Origin: Zygaena filipendulae
Lineage: Eukaryota > Arthropoda > Insecta > Lepidoptera > Zygaenidae
Length of the DNA stretch: 64,000 nt
NCBI GenBank assembly: GCA_907165275.2
Contig: OU015660.1
Location: 9,488,501 to 9,552,500, forward strand
Reading direction: 5' to 3'
The translations under genes were made by a program, and so were the position numbers. The notes under the pieces were generated by a model that searched no databases, was not told the DNA's origin, and was given only the letters and a program-made list of their open reading frames with translations. Numbering within the stretch: the first letter of the stretch is position 1; each line of letters opens with the position of its first letter. Positions 21,662 to 32,401 of this stretch are shown here, one piece after another.

Positions 21662-23222
21662 TACACACATCAAAAGTGTCTAGGGATCAAGCATTTTTAT
21701 GCGGATTTCTTGAGATTGAGATGTGGCTTTGTAATAAATTTATGATTTTATAAATTTATATGGATCCTTTTTGGTGCATTACATAATTTGAATCAGGAAC
21801 TGTCAATCAAATTCGAGTAAAAGATGAAAATCAGCTGTCAATATTTTCCCTATAAAAACATACAACGCATTGAAGACATTATTAGTGCTACTGTTTCCCT
21901 ACTACTGATTAAAACCAACGTTATTATGGAGCGGCGACGTCATTTAAGTAGGGAAGAAATGCTCAGAGCCGTGGGAATGATAGAAGCTGGTTCCCAGCAA
22001 CGTACTGTGGCTTTAGCTCTGAATACAAGTCAGAGTGTTATCAGTCGACTTTGGACACGTTACCGAAGCACTGGTACCGTGGCTGAGCGCCATGGAGGAC
22101 GGTATCGCTGCACCACACGGAGACAAGACCGATACATTCAAATCTTAACTCGAAGAGCTCCAACAATAACCGCCATGATGTTAGCCGTGAGGCTTCATCA
22201 CTCTTCAGGGAACTTAATTAGCGACCAAACAGTCAGAAACCGCTTGCATGAAGTGAACCTTCATTCCCGAAGACCGCTACGGGTACCACCTATAGCAATG
22301 CACAATCGTAGGATTCGATATCAATGGGCTCTTGAACACAGAAATTGGGCAGAAGAACAATGGCGTTTCGTGTGCTTTTCTGATGAGTCTCGTTTTGGTA
22401 TGAGACCGGATACAAGACGTATACGACACTGGAGAACCCCTGAACGCCAACAGCGATTAAAATCCTGCCAGGAAGTCCATCCTTATAGTGGTGGAACCAT
22501 CATGGTATGGGCGGGTATTTGGATCGGCGGAAGAACTGAGTTGATTTGGATCAGAGGCAACCTCAACGCTCAAATTTATGCTGAGACGATTGTATCAGAC
22601 GTCATCGTTCCTCTACAAGTGCAAATCGGTCCCTTATTTCAGTTAATGCATGATAATGCACGACCGCACACCGCAAGAGTTGTAAGACAGACTCTCGCCG
22701 CAGCTAACATCGATGTCCTGCCCTGGCCTGCTCAGTCGCCAGACTTGAACAGGATTGAGCATGCATGGGATATGCTACAGAGAAGAGCTCTGCCGAATAT
22801 GGAGGGTATCCAGTCGCAAGAAGACCTTTTTTTGTTGTTGCAACGAACATGGGCGGCCATTCCACAGCGTGATTTGGATGAACTCATTTTGAGTATGCCA
22901 AACCGATGTTCTTGTGTTGTTAGTGTTCGCGGTAGAAACACGGATTATTAATTGTTTAAGTTACCCAATAAAATTTTAAAGAAAACTGTTATTTCAGTCT
23001 TTTTTTCGAACTTTAATGTTAGTGGATCAAATGTCAAAAATCCCTTTATTAGGAAAATGGCAAATTTCTTTATTAATGCAAAGGTGACTTGGTTTATCGT
23101 TACTGTGACAAACGAAAACACTTTATTTGATGAATCCTTAAAGAAAATTTTAATTAATATCAATCAGGAGAAAAGTTATTGCAAAAATATATGTTGATCC
23201 CTAGACACTTTTGATGTGTGTA
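21662..23222 (+). mobile_element. Intact Tc1-type DNA transposon with TA duplication
   Basis: The element body is 21664-23220 (1557 bp), flanked by TA on both sides (21662-21663 and 23221-23222). The terminal inverted repeats are identical over 27 bp and begin CACACATCAAAAGTGTC, ending CTAGGGATCAA. A single intact transposase gene lies between them. Perfect TIRs, TA duplication and an open transposase indicate a recent insertion and possible current activity. Confidence 0.95.
21926..22951 (+). CDS. Tc1-family DD34E transposase (341 aa)
   Basis: I chose the ATG at 21926 (MERRRHLSREE) because it gives 341 residues, the usual Tc1 length; the frame is also open upstream to an ATG at 21824. The N-terminal half has paired-like helix-turn-helix DNA-binding sequence (QRTVALALNTSQSVISRLW) and a GRPR-like basic stretch near 58-64. 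The catalytic triad is D153 (FSDESRFG), D243 (MHDNARPHTA) and E278 (PDLNRIEHAWD); 34 residues separate the last two, so DD34E. It cuts and pastes the element at TA sites. No stops or frameshifts are seen. Confidence 0.95.
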   Translation: MERRRHLSREEMLRAVGMIEAGSQQRTVALALNTSQSVISRLWTRYRSTGTVAERHGGRYRCTTRRQDRYIQILTRRAPTITAMMLAVRLHHSSGNLISDQTVRNRLHEVNLHSRRPLRVPPIAMHNRRIRYQWALEHRNWAEEQWRFVCFSDESRFGMRPDTRRIRHWRTPERQQRLKSCQEVHPYSGGTIMVWAGIWIGGRTELIWIRGNLNAQIYAETIVSDVIVPLQVQIGPLFQLMHDNARPHTARVVRQTLAAANIDVLPWPAQSPDLNRIEHAWDMLQRRALPNMEGIQSQEDLFLLLQRTWAAIPQRDLDELILSMPNRCSCVVSVRGRNTDY

Positions 23223-24232
23223 TTTATCTCGTGCCGTACTTTTAGCAGGTTCCGTACCCTTGAGGCATTTAATGGGCACGCGTTTACTAGCTTTTATCTA
23301 TTACACTTTTCTAGCTGTTCATTCCACTGCTGGACAAGAACAATGCTGGACAATAGCTCAGGCACCTATGAGCATATAAGATATATATACTAAATAAGAC
23401 TTACATGCGTTCCAAAAACGTCCTCAAAAAATATCAAGTGTGTGAAAAATCTGTAGTTCTTTTCGGTTCAGTGTATATATTCAATCAAATTTTCTAAATG
23501 ATTAACGACGTTTCTATTAAACTGGTTAAACAGTATATATCGATCCATAGCTTTTATATAACATACCTAATAACATTATTTTTAAGACCACAAGATGCAT
23601 TTTACAACTTCACCTACTCTTTTAGCTCTCTGTATACATGCGTTCTTGCTTGCTTGTTAACCAATTATAGAGTCAGACTCAAGACTTAAATCGTATGATC
23701 GGTGAGACTTTCAAGATCTCGTTGATTACTTTCCCTGGGTATTACTTATACAATTTAAATCAAACGAATCTTCCTTAAAAAGTTTCACTTATGATTTTAA
23801 TTTATTTTGATTTAGAATTTTTGAGTTTCGAGATATCGAATACAGTACCTACATATAGTCTCAATGCGTAAAATGCATTGCAAGTTGCAACACAAGAATA
23901 AACTTTTTCATATAAACGACAAAGTACAAAATAGATCTCTTATCACATGTAATAAATCCAATGACCTGCCATTTCCCTGCAAATGGCCTCGTTTCTCCTT
24001 GTCGGCACCAAATGGGTACCGATGTCTATAGGTACTCAATATCTAAATAATTCTTCTTTATTATTTTAAAAGGGGTATACGAGCACTGTCAGTCTATCAA
24101 TCAATCGTCCTTTGAGTTGTATAAAGGAACGTTTGATCTTACGTAAACCACTATACAATCGTATTACCATATAATTAATGTACAGGAAACCTACCTACGA
24201 TACCTTCTCTATACAGGATTATCTATCTGTCT
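23223..24232. other. No recognisable feature
   Basis: Sequence right of the Tc1 element; only short frames. Confidence 0.45.
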
Positions 24233-24420
24233 ATCATTATAAATGCGAAAATGAGTTTTTTTTTTGTTTATTATACACTTATACGCCTAAACAACTCAAC
24301 CGACCATGTGAAATTTTGCATACACGTTGTCAGAGATACAGAAAAGGACATCAGGTGCTTTCATCCCGGAATTCTCTCGGGAACTCCGAAATTAACGCGG
24401 GTAAAACTCCATGAAATTTT
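24233..24420 (+). mobile_element. Helitron-like element lacking its 3' terminus
   Basis: It has TTATAAATGCGAAAATGAG, TACGCCTAAACAACTCAACC, GCATACACGTTGTCAGAG and CCGGAATTCTCTCGGGAAC, but breaks off at ACGCGGGTAAAACTCCATG before the second hairpin arm. Confidence 0.55.
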
Positions 24421-25029
24421 TGCATAATAGGTACACGTTGTCAATAGTACGGAAAATGATACGGGGTACAGTTCAATGCATCCCCATCCAAGCCCGAGTG
24501 TACGGACGATAGTTTACCTCGTTACCCACTATACATATGGTTAGATAAGATTAAAAAAACAAAACTTTCGGTAATTTATTTTGCACATAGATCACAAAAA
24601 ATAGTACCCACCTATCGTAACTTTGCCCTCTGTAATAGGCGAGGGTTATACCGATATTAAGCTACCACGACCATAAAAGCGATCGATGAAATGTTTATAA
24701 TATTCATGTGTAAACACTGTACCCATGTCAAAATTACACCGCATTTTATAAACATTTTATGACATAGCGATATGTCATGAAATATTCTCTAGTAAAGACG
24801 TTATTTTCGAAGTCAAAATGTATCATAAAAAATTAAGTTGGAGTCTGAACACGAAGAATAGACAATGTTACTTTTCTCACTGTACCTATGTACCGAAGTT
24901 TTATCAAGTGTACCTAAAAGTAATTTCTGAGATGTTCTCGTGGCAATAAAGAAAAGAATTTATGGATAAAGTAATTCCATTCTTTTATTGTATAAGTAAC
25001 TTCTTCAACAATGTACGATTATGTGATAT
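24421..25029. other. No recognisable feature
   Basis: AT-rich spacer between a broken Helitron and the TIR composite. Confidence 0.4.
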
Positions 25030-25192
25030 GTAACGTCAGCAACTTCCTTGTGTCTACTCTCATTTAAGATTTTCTCTAATTGAAATATACCTAAGATTTT
25101 CTCGACTTCACTACATTGTACTGTACATTTTTGTCATTGTACTGTTTGTGTGGTGTTTAGTAAAGTGTTTTTCATTCATTCATTCGTTCATT

Positions 25193-25388
25193 CATAGTAT
25201 AAAACAAAGTCGCTTCCTGCTGTCTGTCTAGCGCTATCTATGCTTAGATCTTTAAAAATAAGCAACGGATTTTTATGCAGTTTTCACCAATAGAGTGATT
25301 CATGAGGATGGTCTATATCTATATTTTAACCTGGAATCCCCGCGGGAACTCCGAAATTACCGCAGGTGAAACCGCGGGGGACAGCTAG
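25193..25388 (+). mobile_element. Helitron-like element
   Basis: It ends ACCGCAGGTGAAACCGCGGG-GGACAGCTAG (CTAG 25385-25388) before T. The body (GGAATCCCCGCGGGAACTCC) fits the family. The 5' end is uncertain. It lies inside the TIR composite 25030-25695. Confidence 0.6.
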
Positions 25389-25417
25389 TATATGTACCTA
25401 TATTATTCGAGAAAGTC

Positions 25418-25661
25418 TTACCGCCGCACTCAGAGTCGACTTTAATGATTACTTAGTTAAGTATAGATTTTTAAAACAAAACTGCCGCAATCAGAGACGT
25501 TCAGTAAATTAATGTTTATTGGCATTTAATGAGATGTAACTTAATAAGTTAAATGCCAATTAACATTAATTTATTAAACTAGTCGGATTGCGGAAGTTTT
25601 GTTTTAAAAATCTATACTTAACAAAGTAATCATTAAAGTCGACTCTGAGTGCGGCGGTTAA
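25418..25661. mobile_element. Fold-back MITE, copy 1
   Basis: This is a palindromic element whose two halves pair almost throughout. Ends: CCGCCGCACTCAGAGTCGAC on the left and GTCGACTCTGAGTGCGGCGG on the right. Inner repeats are TTTAAAACAAAACTGCCGCA and TGGCATTTAA. It is the most symmetrical of four related copies (others near 26231, 42355 and 59648). Confidence 0.85.
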
Positions 25662-26160
25662 ATGGTAGTAGACACAAGGAAGTTGCCGACGTTACTATCA
25701 TTTATTAACTTTTCTTAAACATTTTTCTTTTTTAACATACAGTATTAGCGATCCTTTGAGAATTGAAAGAGAGTCACGTAAAACGTGATTAAATTTCTAA
25801 CAAATTGAGTAGGTACCTATGTGCTTTATTGATATTTTGATTCGATATTCGATATTTTGTTTCAACTATTGTTGTGTACGTTGAACTAAGTGTAGTAAGT
25901 TGTTAGCTGCCTATTTAATCCCACTGTTAGCTCTATCTCGATATTGCAATTTGCAACTTAATTTTGCGAAACCTTAGTGGGGACTTGAGCACGTTTCCGA
26001 TAACCGAGATCACTTGTTCTCTTGTAAAATCGATATTTGTCTCTTGAAGGCTTGGGTGACGATCATTAACCACACATTTTAAGTTTTAAAGAATATTTTG
26101 TATAATATTTTACGACTCGGTCGTTTTATTGATTACCTACTTAATTTTTAGTAAAGACTT

Positions 26161-26472
26161 TAAAAGCAAAACTGCCACACTCAGAGATGTTCCTTAAGTT
26201 AATTTTAATTGGCATTAACTAAATTTGACTTACCGCCGCACTCAGAGTCGACTTTAATGATTACTTAGTTAAGTATAGAATTTGAAAACAAAATTGCCGC
26301 AATCAGACAAGTTTAATAAATTAATGTTAATTGGCATCCAACTAATTAAGTTACATCTCATTAAATGCCAACTAATATTAATTTACTGAACGTCTCTGAT
26401 TGCGGCAGTTTTGTCTTAAAAATCTATACTTAACTAAGTAAGCATTAAAGTCGACTCTGAGTGCGGCCGTTA
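26161..26472. mobile_element. Fold-back MITE, copy 2 with an extra partial arm
   Basis: A complete copy runs 26231-26472 with the same CCGCCGCACTC...GAGTGCGG ends as copy 1. It is preceded (26161-26230) by a fragment of a further arm (AAAACTGCCACACTCAGAG, AATTGGCATTAACTAAAT). Two insertions, or a broken tandem, are therefore joined here, only 570 bp from copy 1. Confidence 0.8.
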
Positions 26473-27395
26473 ATTAGATAGTTTGACTGAATAAATTGCG
26501 CTTCATCCCATGCAGTACGATACAATCTAAAACTCAACCACAGTTTTTATTCTGACGGTCTTCATGTTATTACTTTGTATTTGCTATATTCATGACTATA
26601 CTGTTAATATTTGAAATAGTTTCTTTACTGTCATCAACTAATAGCACAAGTTTCTGCTATCTCAACATTATTAATTTCCGAACTTCAAATATCTGTAATA
26701 CTAACGTAAATGTTGCAGGGGTGCGTCGTATTACCCAAGTTAGACTAACCGACATGGTATAACTTCTACTGTACCGACTATTTAAACGGGTTATAGGGAT
26801 TTGTGACAAAATAGTAAATAAAAAAATATAAGAGATATAAAAAAATTAGTACGTGTATGAGTAGAGTACAAACATTATAATCAAAATACCTACATTATAA
26901 TTTGCCCGTATTAGTTAATATTTTATGATAACTTAATTCTATCAAAAACATAAATGCGAAAGTGGAGGCCAAGTTCAGTATTAAGAATATGTTTGGTAGT
27001 CGACTTCGCCGACAAAAGAATTGAGATCTAGATAGTTGTCAAGTTCTGTTGTTATCCTCAAGTTTGTTTGATGGAACATACAACTTGGCTAGTTTTCACA
27101 GACAAGTTATCTTATATTTAGCTAAAGACTGAACATTTTAACACTTACTTTGACACTTTTTTGGTACTAATAACGATTATTATTATTTTCAGTATTCAGA
27201 TTTTTTCCTTTGTATACGCCTATTAGTCTACCTTAATGCCAAATATAAAGTTTCTAGGTCATCTGCAACTGAGTTTTTATCAATAATATAGTGAAATTTT
27301 GGATTCTAGACAAGCTCAGGGGTTTTAATAAATAAGCCAAATTTCACGTATGTAGTTCAAATGGGTTTTGAGTTGTGAAGGGGTCATTAAAAGCG
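26473..27395. other. No recognisable feature
   Basis: AT-rich spacer between the fold-back MITE and the AACCGACTT fold-back. Confidence 0.4.
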
Positions 27396-27850
27396 AGAAA
27401 TAAACAAAATCTTAACAAAAAAATTAAAACCGACTTCCAAAAAAAAACAAAACTAAAAAAGCTAAAAATAAAAAGTTAAAAATAACAAAATACCGATTTC
27501 ATCCAAAAGATAAAAACACACGTAATATTATTACTGGTTTGTGCTACCACTGATCGGTGTGAATTCGGTGACAAGCCCGCTGGTGTCTGCCCGCTTGGGT
27601 TGTTCTGCTCACTAAGAGCTGGTGGTGAGAGTCGACTTAGCCCGTCTACCCCCTCCATATTTGGCTTGTCACCGACTCCATACCGATCAGTGGTAGCACA
27701 AACCAATAATAATATTACGTGTGTTTTTGTCTTTTGGATTAAATCGGTATTTTGTTATTTTTAACTTTTTATTTTTAGCGTTTTTAGTTTTGTGTTTTTG
27801 CAAGTCGGTTTTAATTTTTTTGTTAAGATTTTGTTTATTTCTCGCTTTTA
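27396..27850. mobile_element. Fold-back copy of the AACCGACTT element family
   Basis: Long inverted arms of roughly 110-150 bp run from GCGAGAAATAAACAAAATC at the left to its complement at the right. They include AAAACCGACTTCCAAAA, ACCGATTTmATCCAAAAG and GGTTTGTGCTACCACTGATC. A GC-richer loop of about 100 bp (27560-27680) lies between them. The AAGTCGGTTTT ends match the nested element at 10476-11258, so this is a shorter internally deleted member. The stem could form a large hairpin if transcribed. Confidence 0.65.
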
Positions 27851-28461
27851 AGTGACTTATTTCGTAATTTCTCTAAGTTACAATAGCCTAATGTCAACTC
27901 CTCATCACCTTCTACAAAATATTGCTTTTCCCGACGCTCCGCTCAGTTGAGCGTAACAATATCTACCTACAGTATCAACTACGTGCCTCACCAGTCTGCC
28001 AGTCTTCAAAAGTTTTTATTATTAAATCAAGACATCGTCTGGTTCTAATTAGATAGCGTCTGTTGTCTTTCCATTTAGCCAGCTAACTTAAGTTCTTCAA
28101 GTTTCCAGTTTGCCTTTGAGATTATACTGCTCATTAATCGCTAGTTTATTTACTAACACTCTGTCTCTTTTAAAAAAATTAAATTGAGTGAATGTAAAAT
28201 GTAAAATATTAATTATCGGAACAGAAGCAAATATTTATTTACCCAAAGGATTGACAGTAATTATTTTCATTAACATTACGATTGAAGTTTGAACTAGTGT
28301 ATTACAGTGCTCAATCTGGTTAAAACTTCGATTGTCTTTGTGTGATGACAATGATAACGGTATACCTACTGCCAAAATAAAAGTGGTGTTATTCTGTGTC
28401 GTCGGTAATCCTAGATGGTAATACCTGCTCTCTCAAGTAAAATACTGCTGTTTTCAATACA

Positions 28462-28469
28462 CAATGTAG
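28462..28469. repeat. Target-site duplication, left (CAATGTAG)
   Basis: Eight bases directly before the hAT-type MITE, repeated exactly at 29242-29249. Confidence 0.85.
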
Positions 28470-29241
28470 CAGTGGCGAAGGTACCATACAAGCCGATTCC
28501 CACCGGCTTCCCTTCATAAGTTGGGAACACAACCACTCTCTATCGTAATTTAGAAATGGCACACAATCAGTAATTTTTGTAGTAAGTATTTCAGTAGAAT
28601 CTACTGAAATACAACAAAAATTATCTCTACTGAGTAGAAAACATTACAAAACGCCTAAACTATCAACAAATTTGCTCTTCAACAACAAATTTTTATAAAA
28701 TAAGCCGGTGGCGCGATCGGCTTTTTGGCAGATAAACTTCCATACAAAATAATGCCGTGACGTCACATCAAGGTCGCAGGCAGCCGGCTAAAGTAGCTAC
28801 TTTGGTAAGCCGCTGCAAATCGAGTTATATGCAATCGAGGTAGTATACCTTCATCTCGCTCACGCGCACGCATTTTCTATTACTGTCTCAACAAATATCC
28901 TTATTGGTCCTAAAATTTCGAAATAAAGCGGACATTCTGTGTTGACTGTTAACAGACAACTTGAATTTATGACGAAAAAATTGAAAATTTATAGGTATTT
29001 GAATTTATTAGTTAGTGTCACGTATTAGAATTTATTTCTTGGTAATTAATAGTGATTAGTATTATAGTTGGATTTTTTTTGTTGTGTGTAGTGATAGTGA
29101 AAGCAGTTACGGAGACGTACCTACGTTGAAATTAGGTATTTGCGGTAAGTAGATAGTTTAATAAGTTGAAATTACGTATTTATAGTAGGTGCCAAATAGA
29201 TATCCGGCTTGCCTCTCTCAATATTTCACCCTTCGCCACTG
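28470..29241. mobile_element. hAT-type MITE with perfect 8-bp target duplication
   Basis: The 772-bp element has 12-bp terminal inverted repeats CAGTGGCGAAGG and CCTTCGCCACTG. It is flanked by the identical octamer CAATGTAG at 28462-28469 and 29242-29249. CAG/CTG ends with an 8-bp duplication are the hAT signature. There is no transposase frame, so it is non-autonomous. Inside, at about 28587-28613, a 13-bp-stem palindrome GTATTTCAGTAGA pairs with TCTACTGAAATAC around a single base. Confidence 0.88.
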
Positions 29242-29453
29242 CAATGTAGCATTAGATAATCCAGTGAAACTAGGCACTGAACTATCGCTCAGCCTTATCT
29301 ATTTAGCACTTACAATCCTTTCTAAGCCCTGCCTTCTCTGCTGTTTAAACACGTAACACACTACAACTGTTAGACTAGTTCGAACAAGCTTACTTTGACA
29401 GAAAGGGAACGTGATCTCTTTCAACAGCAAACGTTAATGATATAATAGGGATG

Positions 29454-29780
29454 TTGACAACTTTTGAAAATCAAAATTTTAATTAGTCCGTTTTTCGGTT
29501 TTCCGTTAAAGTTTAGAAAATTAAAAATCATTAGACACGTATTTTTTTATTTTTCTAATAAATGAAAATACACAGAGATAAAGCGCATTAAAGTTTAGGG
29601 TGGGGGCTCGTCACGTCACTTACCGCTACAAGCTGCCATACAAACTGCACTAGTTAGTGACGTCACGCGAAATTTTAACTCAATGTATCGCTGTTATTTT
29701 TTGATTACGTAAAAAAAGAAAAAATACGTGTCCAATATTTTTTATTAATCTACAAGACGGACTAAAAAAAAATTAGTCAA
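29454..29780. mobile_element. TTGACTA-end MITE, copy 2 (inverted relative to copy 1)
   Basis: The sequence is the reverse complement of the 11621-11930 copy over nearly its whole length: TTTTGAAAATCAAAATT, AGCGCATTAAAGTTTAGG, GTGACGTCACGCGAAATTT, then CTACAAGACGGACTAAAA and AATTAGTCAA. Non-coding. Confidence 0.7.
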
Positions 29781-30164
29781 AATGTCCGCCAAAATGTTAC
29801 TATAGGAATGCGATACTCAAAATTTTTCAGTGCCTAATGTAAAATAAAATACCAAATATTTCTTCATTGTTAGGTTTTTTATTTTTATAGAAATCTTTCA
29901 CGGTACGGAATTCCTGATGAAATCAGTCATCATATAAAAAAGATAGGACATTTAAATAAATAGATACACTATTAATTTCTACTCATGCATATGACACGAT
30001 GTATCAAAAATCTTAAAAGGAAACAAAAATCAAATCTTATTGATTACTTATTTAAAGTATTTGTATGTCTTTGATTAAATGCTTCAACGATACATACGTA
30101 CCTAACTACCTGCATATATTAAGTTTGTTAAAGAAAACTTACAGGTTTAGGTATAAATAAAATG

Positions 30165-30420
30165 TCATTTACCTCCAATGTCGGGTCGGGAGGATAAAAT
30201 GAAAATAACATTGCTCATTCTACTGAATGGACCCGGCTGGAATTCAGTCGTAGACGAACATAGCGCGAGGCGGACGCAACGCTTGTTGCCACCAGACCAC
30301 GCTAACTTGCGGAGATAACCAAACGAATCCAATCGTATCTTAAAACAATTTATTGTTGAAAATTTTGCGGATTTAGACAGTGACAACCGACAATTTTATT
30401 AAAAGGCAAAACTTTCAAAT
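30165..30420 (-). other. Candidate 5' exon, unrecognised
   Basis: This is a GC-richer island in AT-rich DNA. On the minus strand, after ATTCAGTAG (an arthropod-initiator-like TCAGT), an ATG opens MSNVIFILSSRPDIG and ends at the consensus donor GAG|GTAAAT (GT at 30172-30171). The longer frame from 30386 is also open through the donor. No family is recognised. It could be a first exon of a minus-strand gene or chance. Confidence 0.25.
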
Positions 30421-31168
30421 GTGAAAAAGGAAACGATGACTGTACAAATTTTATTAACCTTCAATAATAATTATCTGAAAATAAAATCGCATAAGTTTGC
30501 TTTGAGCACACACACACAGACAGTCTTATTATAAAGGACAGATGCAGTTCTAGAAATGCTTTGCTATGTAAGTTTGTTACAAATTATGTTAAAACAACAT
30601 AATGTGTTGTGTCTACAAAGGCCTTACTTTAACTACCGTATTATGCTAATGCTTCTGTGACCTATTTGTATAATGTACACCTTTGTTAAGATTAATTGAC
30701 TTCTTTAGACGTTCCGACTGGAAGTTATTTTAGTATTCATTGACTCTTTTCTTCGTCGAGTTACACTCATGATGTATGTAGGGTAAAAAGTACATAGAAG
30801 GAAGAATTATCTGTAACATCACTAATATACATACCTACTTAAAAACGTTAAAGTATATAGAATATCTTTAATCGAATCAAAATTGAAATGATCACTTTTT
30901 TTTATCGAAGAGCCACAAAAACGACGTCGAAACTGCCGAGCCCACCATTTTGCCCGTCAATGGCGCCTGGATAGTTTGACCATAACTTCCCTCATGCGTT
31001 TTAATGTATCATAATCCATCATCAATCTATTCAATCATAATAATCAATATGTACTATGTAGAGGCCCTACCAATTTTTTTGGTCGGAGAACACTATTTTC
31101 GTGCTTGATTTGAACTTAGCTGTCATGACATGAAAATAAGTAGGTACACCTCAATAACATATTAATCA

Positions 31169-31308
31169 TATCGACGGTTCCTACGTACAATCCCGTATCT
31201 GAAAAACTTAAATATGAAATTTTGATCTCTTATTTCATTGTAAGAAAACAAAAATCTGATAAATTTGACTTTTCCAGATACGGGATTGTACCTACGTAGT
31301 AGGGACCA
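31169..31308. mobile_element. Short hairpin MITE
   Basis: GGTTCCTACGTACAATCCCG and TATCTGAAAA at the left pair with CCAGATACGGGATTGTACC and TACGTAGTAGGGACC at the right. The AT-rich loop is about 80 bp. It is a compact terminal-inverted-repeat element with no coding capacity. Confidence 0.6.
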
Positions 31309-31867
31309 TTGATATTATGACATGAGTTACATCACTGTTGGACAATGTTAGTAAAAAATAAGCTGAAATGACTTTGGTTTCTATAGATGCAGCGTTTTGA
31401 ATTATGCGCTTATTGATAATTAATCGTTCAGTTTTTTCTTTTTAAGATTCTAAATGTCAAAATTCCAGCCAAATGGCAAAAAACGAAGCCCTTGTGCCCT
31501 AAACAATAGCCAGTAGGCATGTAGTAAAATCACAAAAAATATCAGAGATAGTACTCTACATGTGCATGAAACTGAGGGATAAAAATCAATTCAGTTTTGA
31601 AAAATCATGATGATGTTCCAAATCGACTTCAAGTCAGTTTCAAGTAGGTACTACAATAAGTGAAGATTGTAGAATTTGCAATTAATTTGAATTAGACATT
31701 ATGCCATAATTATGTTGTTAGGAATGAACTATTTATACAATTCTTACTTAGCTATGCTTAGCTGGGGATCCGATAGCGCTGTGTGAGAATGTTCAAGCAT
31801 TATCATTATTGCTATTAAGGTTTCAAACCAGAATTAATTTCGTGTTAGAGATTTATTTCTGTTCTAA

Positions 31868-32401
31868 TTACAATATAAATTCGTATACTACAAGTGAATT
31901 GTATGATTTGACGTGCGGTAATTTCGTATTTACTATCTGCGAAATTGCCGTACGTGTACCGAAATGGGGGTTCGTTAATTTATGTGACGCTGTAACGCGG
32001 TGTGAATACAATGAATTCTGTTGGTGGAATTGTACACGCCCAGGCGCACATGCTAAATGGCATTCGTAATCCAATTCTCGTATTAGTCTGCTAACCGACA
32101 CTGGATTTATTACTGTCACTGTTTTGTCTGTACATAATAAACTACTAGCTGCGAGTGGTCGGCAAATAGGAGTTGCGGATTTGCTCTTGTCGTCACTAAC
32201 AAATCGCGTTTGCCGATGGAATACCTCACCAGTTTCCGAACGCCAAATTCCTTTGAATTTACTTCCGTGTTTATAACGCAACCAGAATTGAAGTTTGCTA
32301 ATTTGTTCCGTTTGCCGACTGAAAGCGTGATCACGAACGTTCGAATCATTTAGAAGTTCGAGTAAATCTGCTCTTAATTGAACATGGTTGGTGGGTTTCA
32401 T
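31868..32401 (-). CDS. Unrecognised 177-codon ORF
   Basis: An open frame from MKPTNHVQLRADLLELLND. The first 60 residues look protein-like (VRDHAFSRQTEQISKLQFWL), with a possible helix and an aromatic/basic stretch. The C-terminal third (from about 120) looks random. I recognise no domain, and there is no neighbouring gene on this strand. It is more likely a decayed transposon frame than a host gene. Confidence 0.25.
   Translation of the reverse strand: MKPTNHVQLRADLLELLNDSNVRDHAFSRQTEQISKLQFWLRYKHGSKFKGIWRSETGEVFHRQTRFVSDDKSKSATPICRPLAASSLLCTDKTVTVINPVSVSRLIRELDYECHLACAPGRVQFHQQNSLYSHRVTASHKLTNPHFGTRTAISQIVNTKLPHVKSYNSLVVYEFIL

Larger units (their letters stand above)
25030..25695. mobile_element. 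TIR-bounded composite around fold-back MITE copy 1
   Basis: Twenty-nine bases at 25030-25058 (starting GTAACGTCAGCAACTTCC) recur in inverted orientation at 25667-25695 with one mismatch. Between them lie a Helitron-like copy ending at 25388 and the fold-back MITE. This is either a larger DNA element hosting younger insertions, or the true outer ends of a fold-back element that has been split. Confidence 0.55.
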
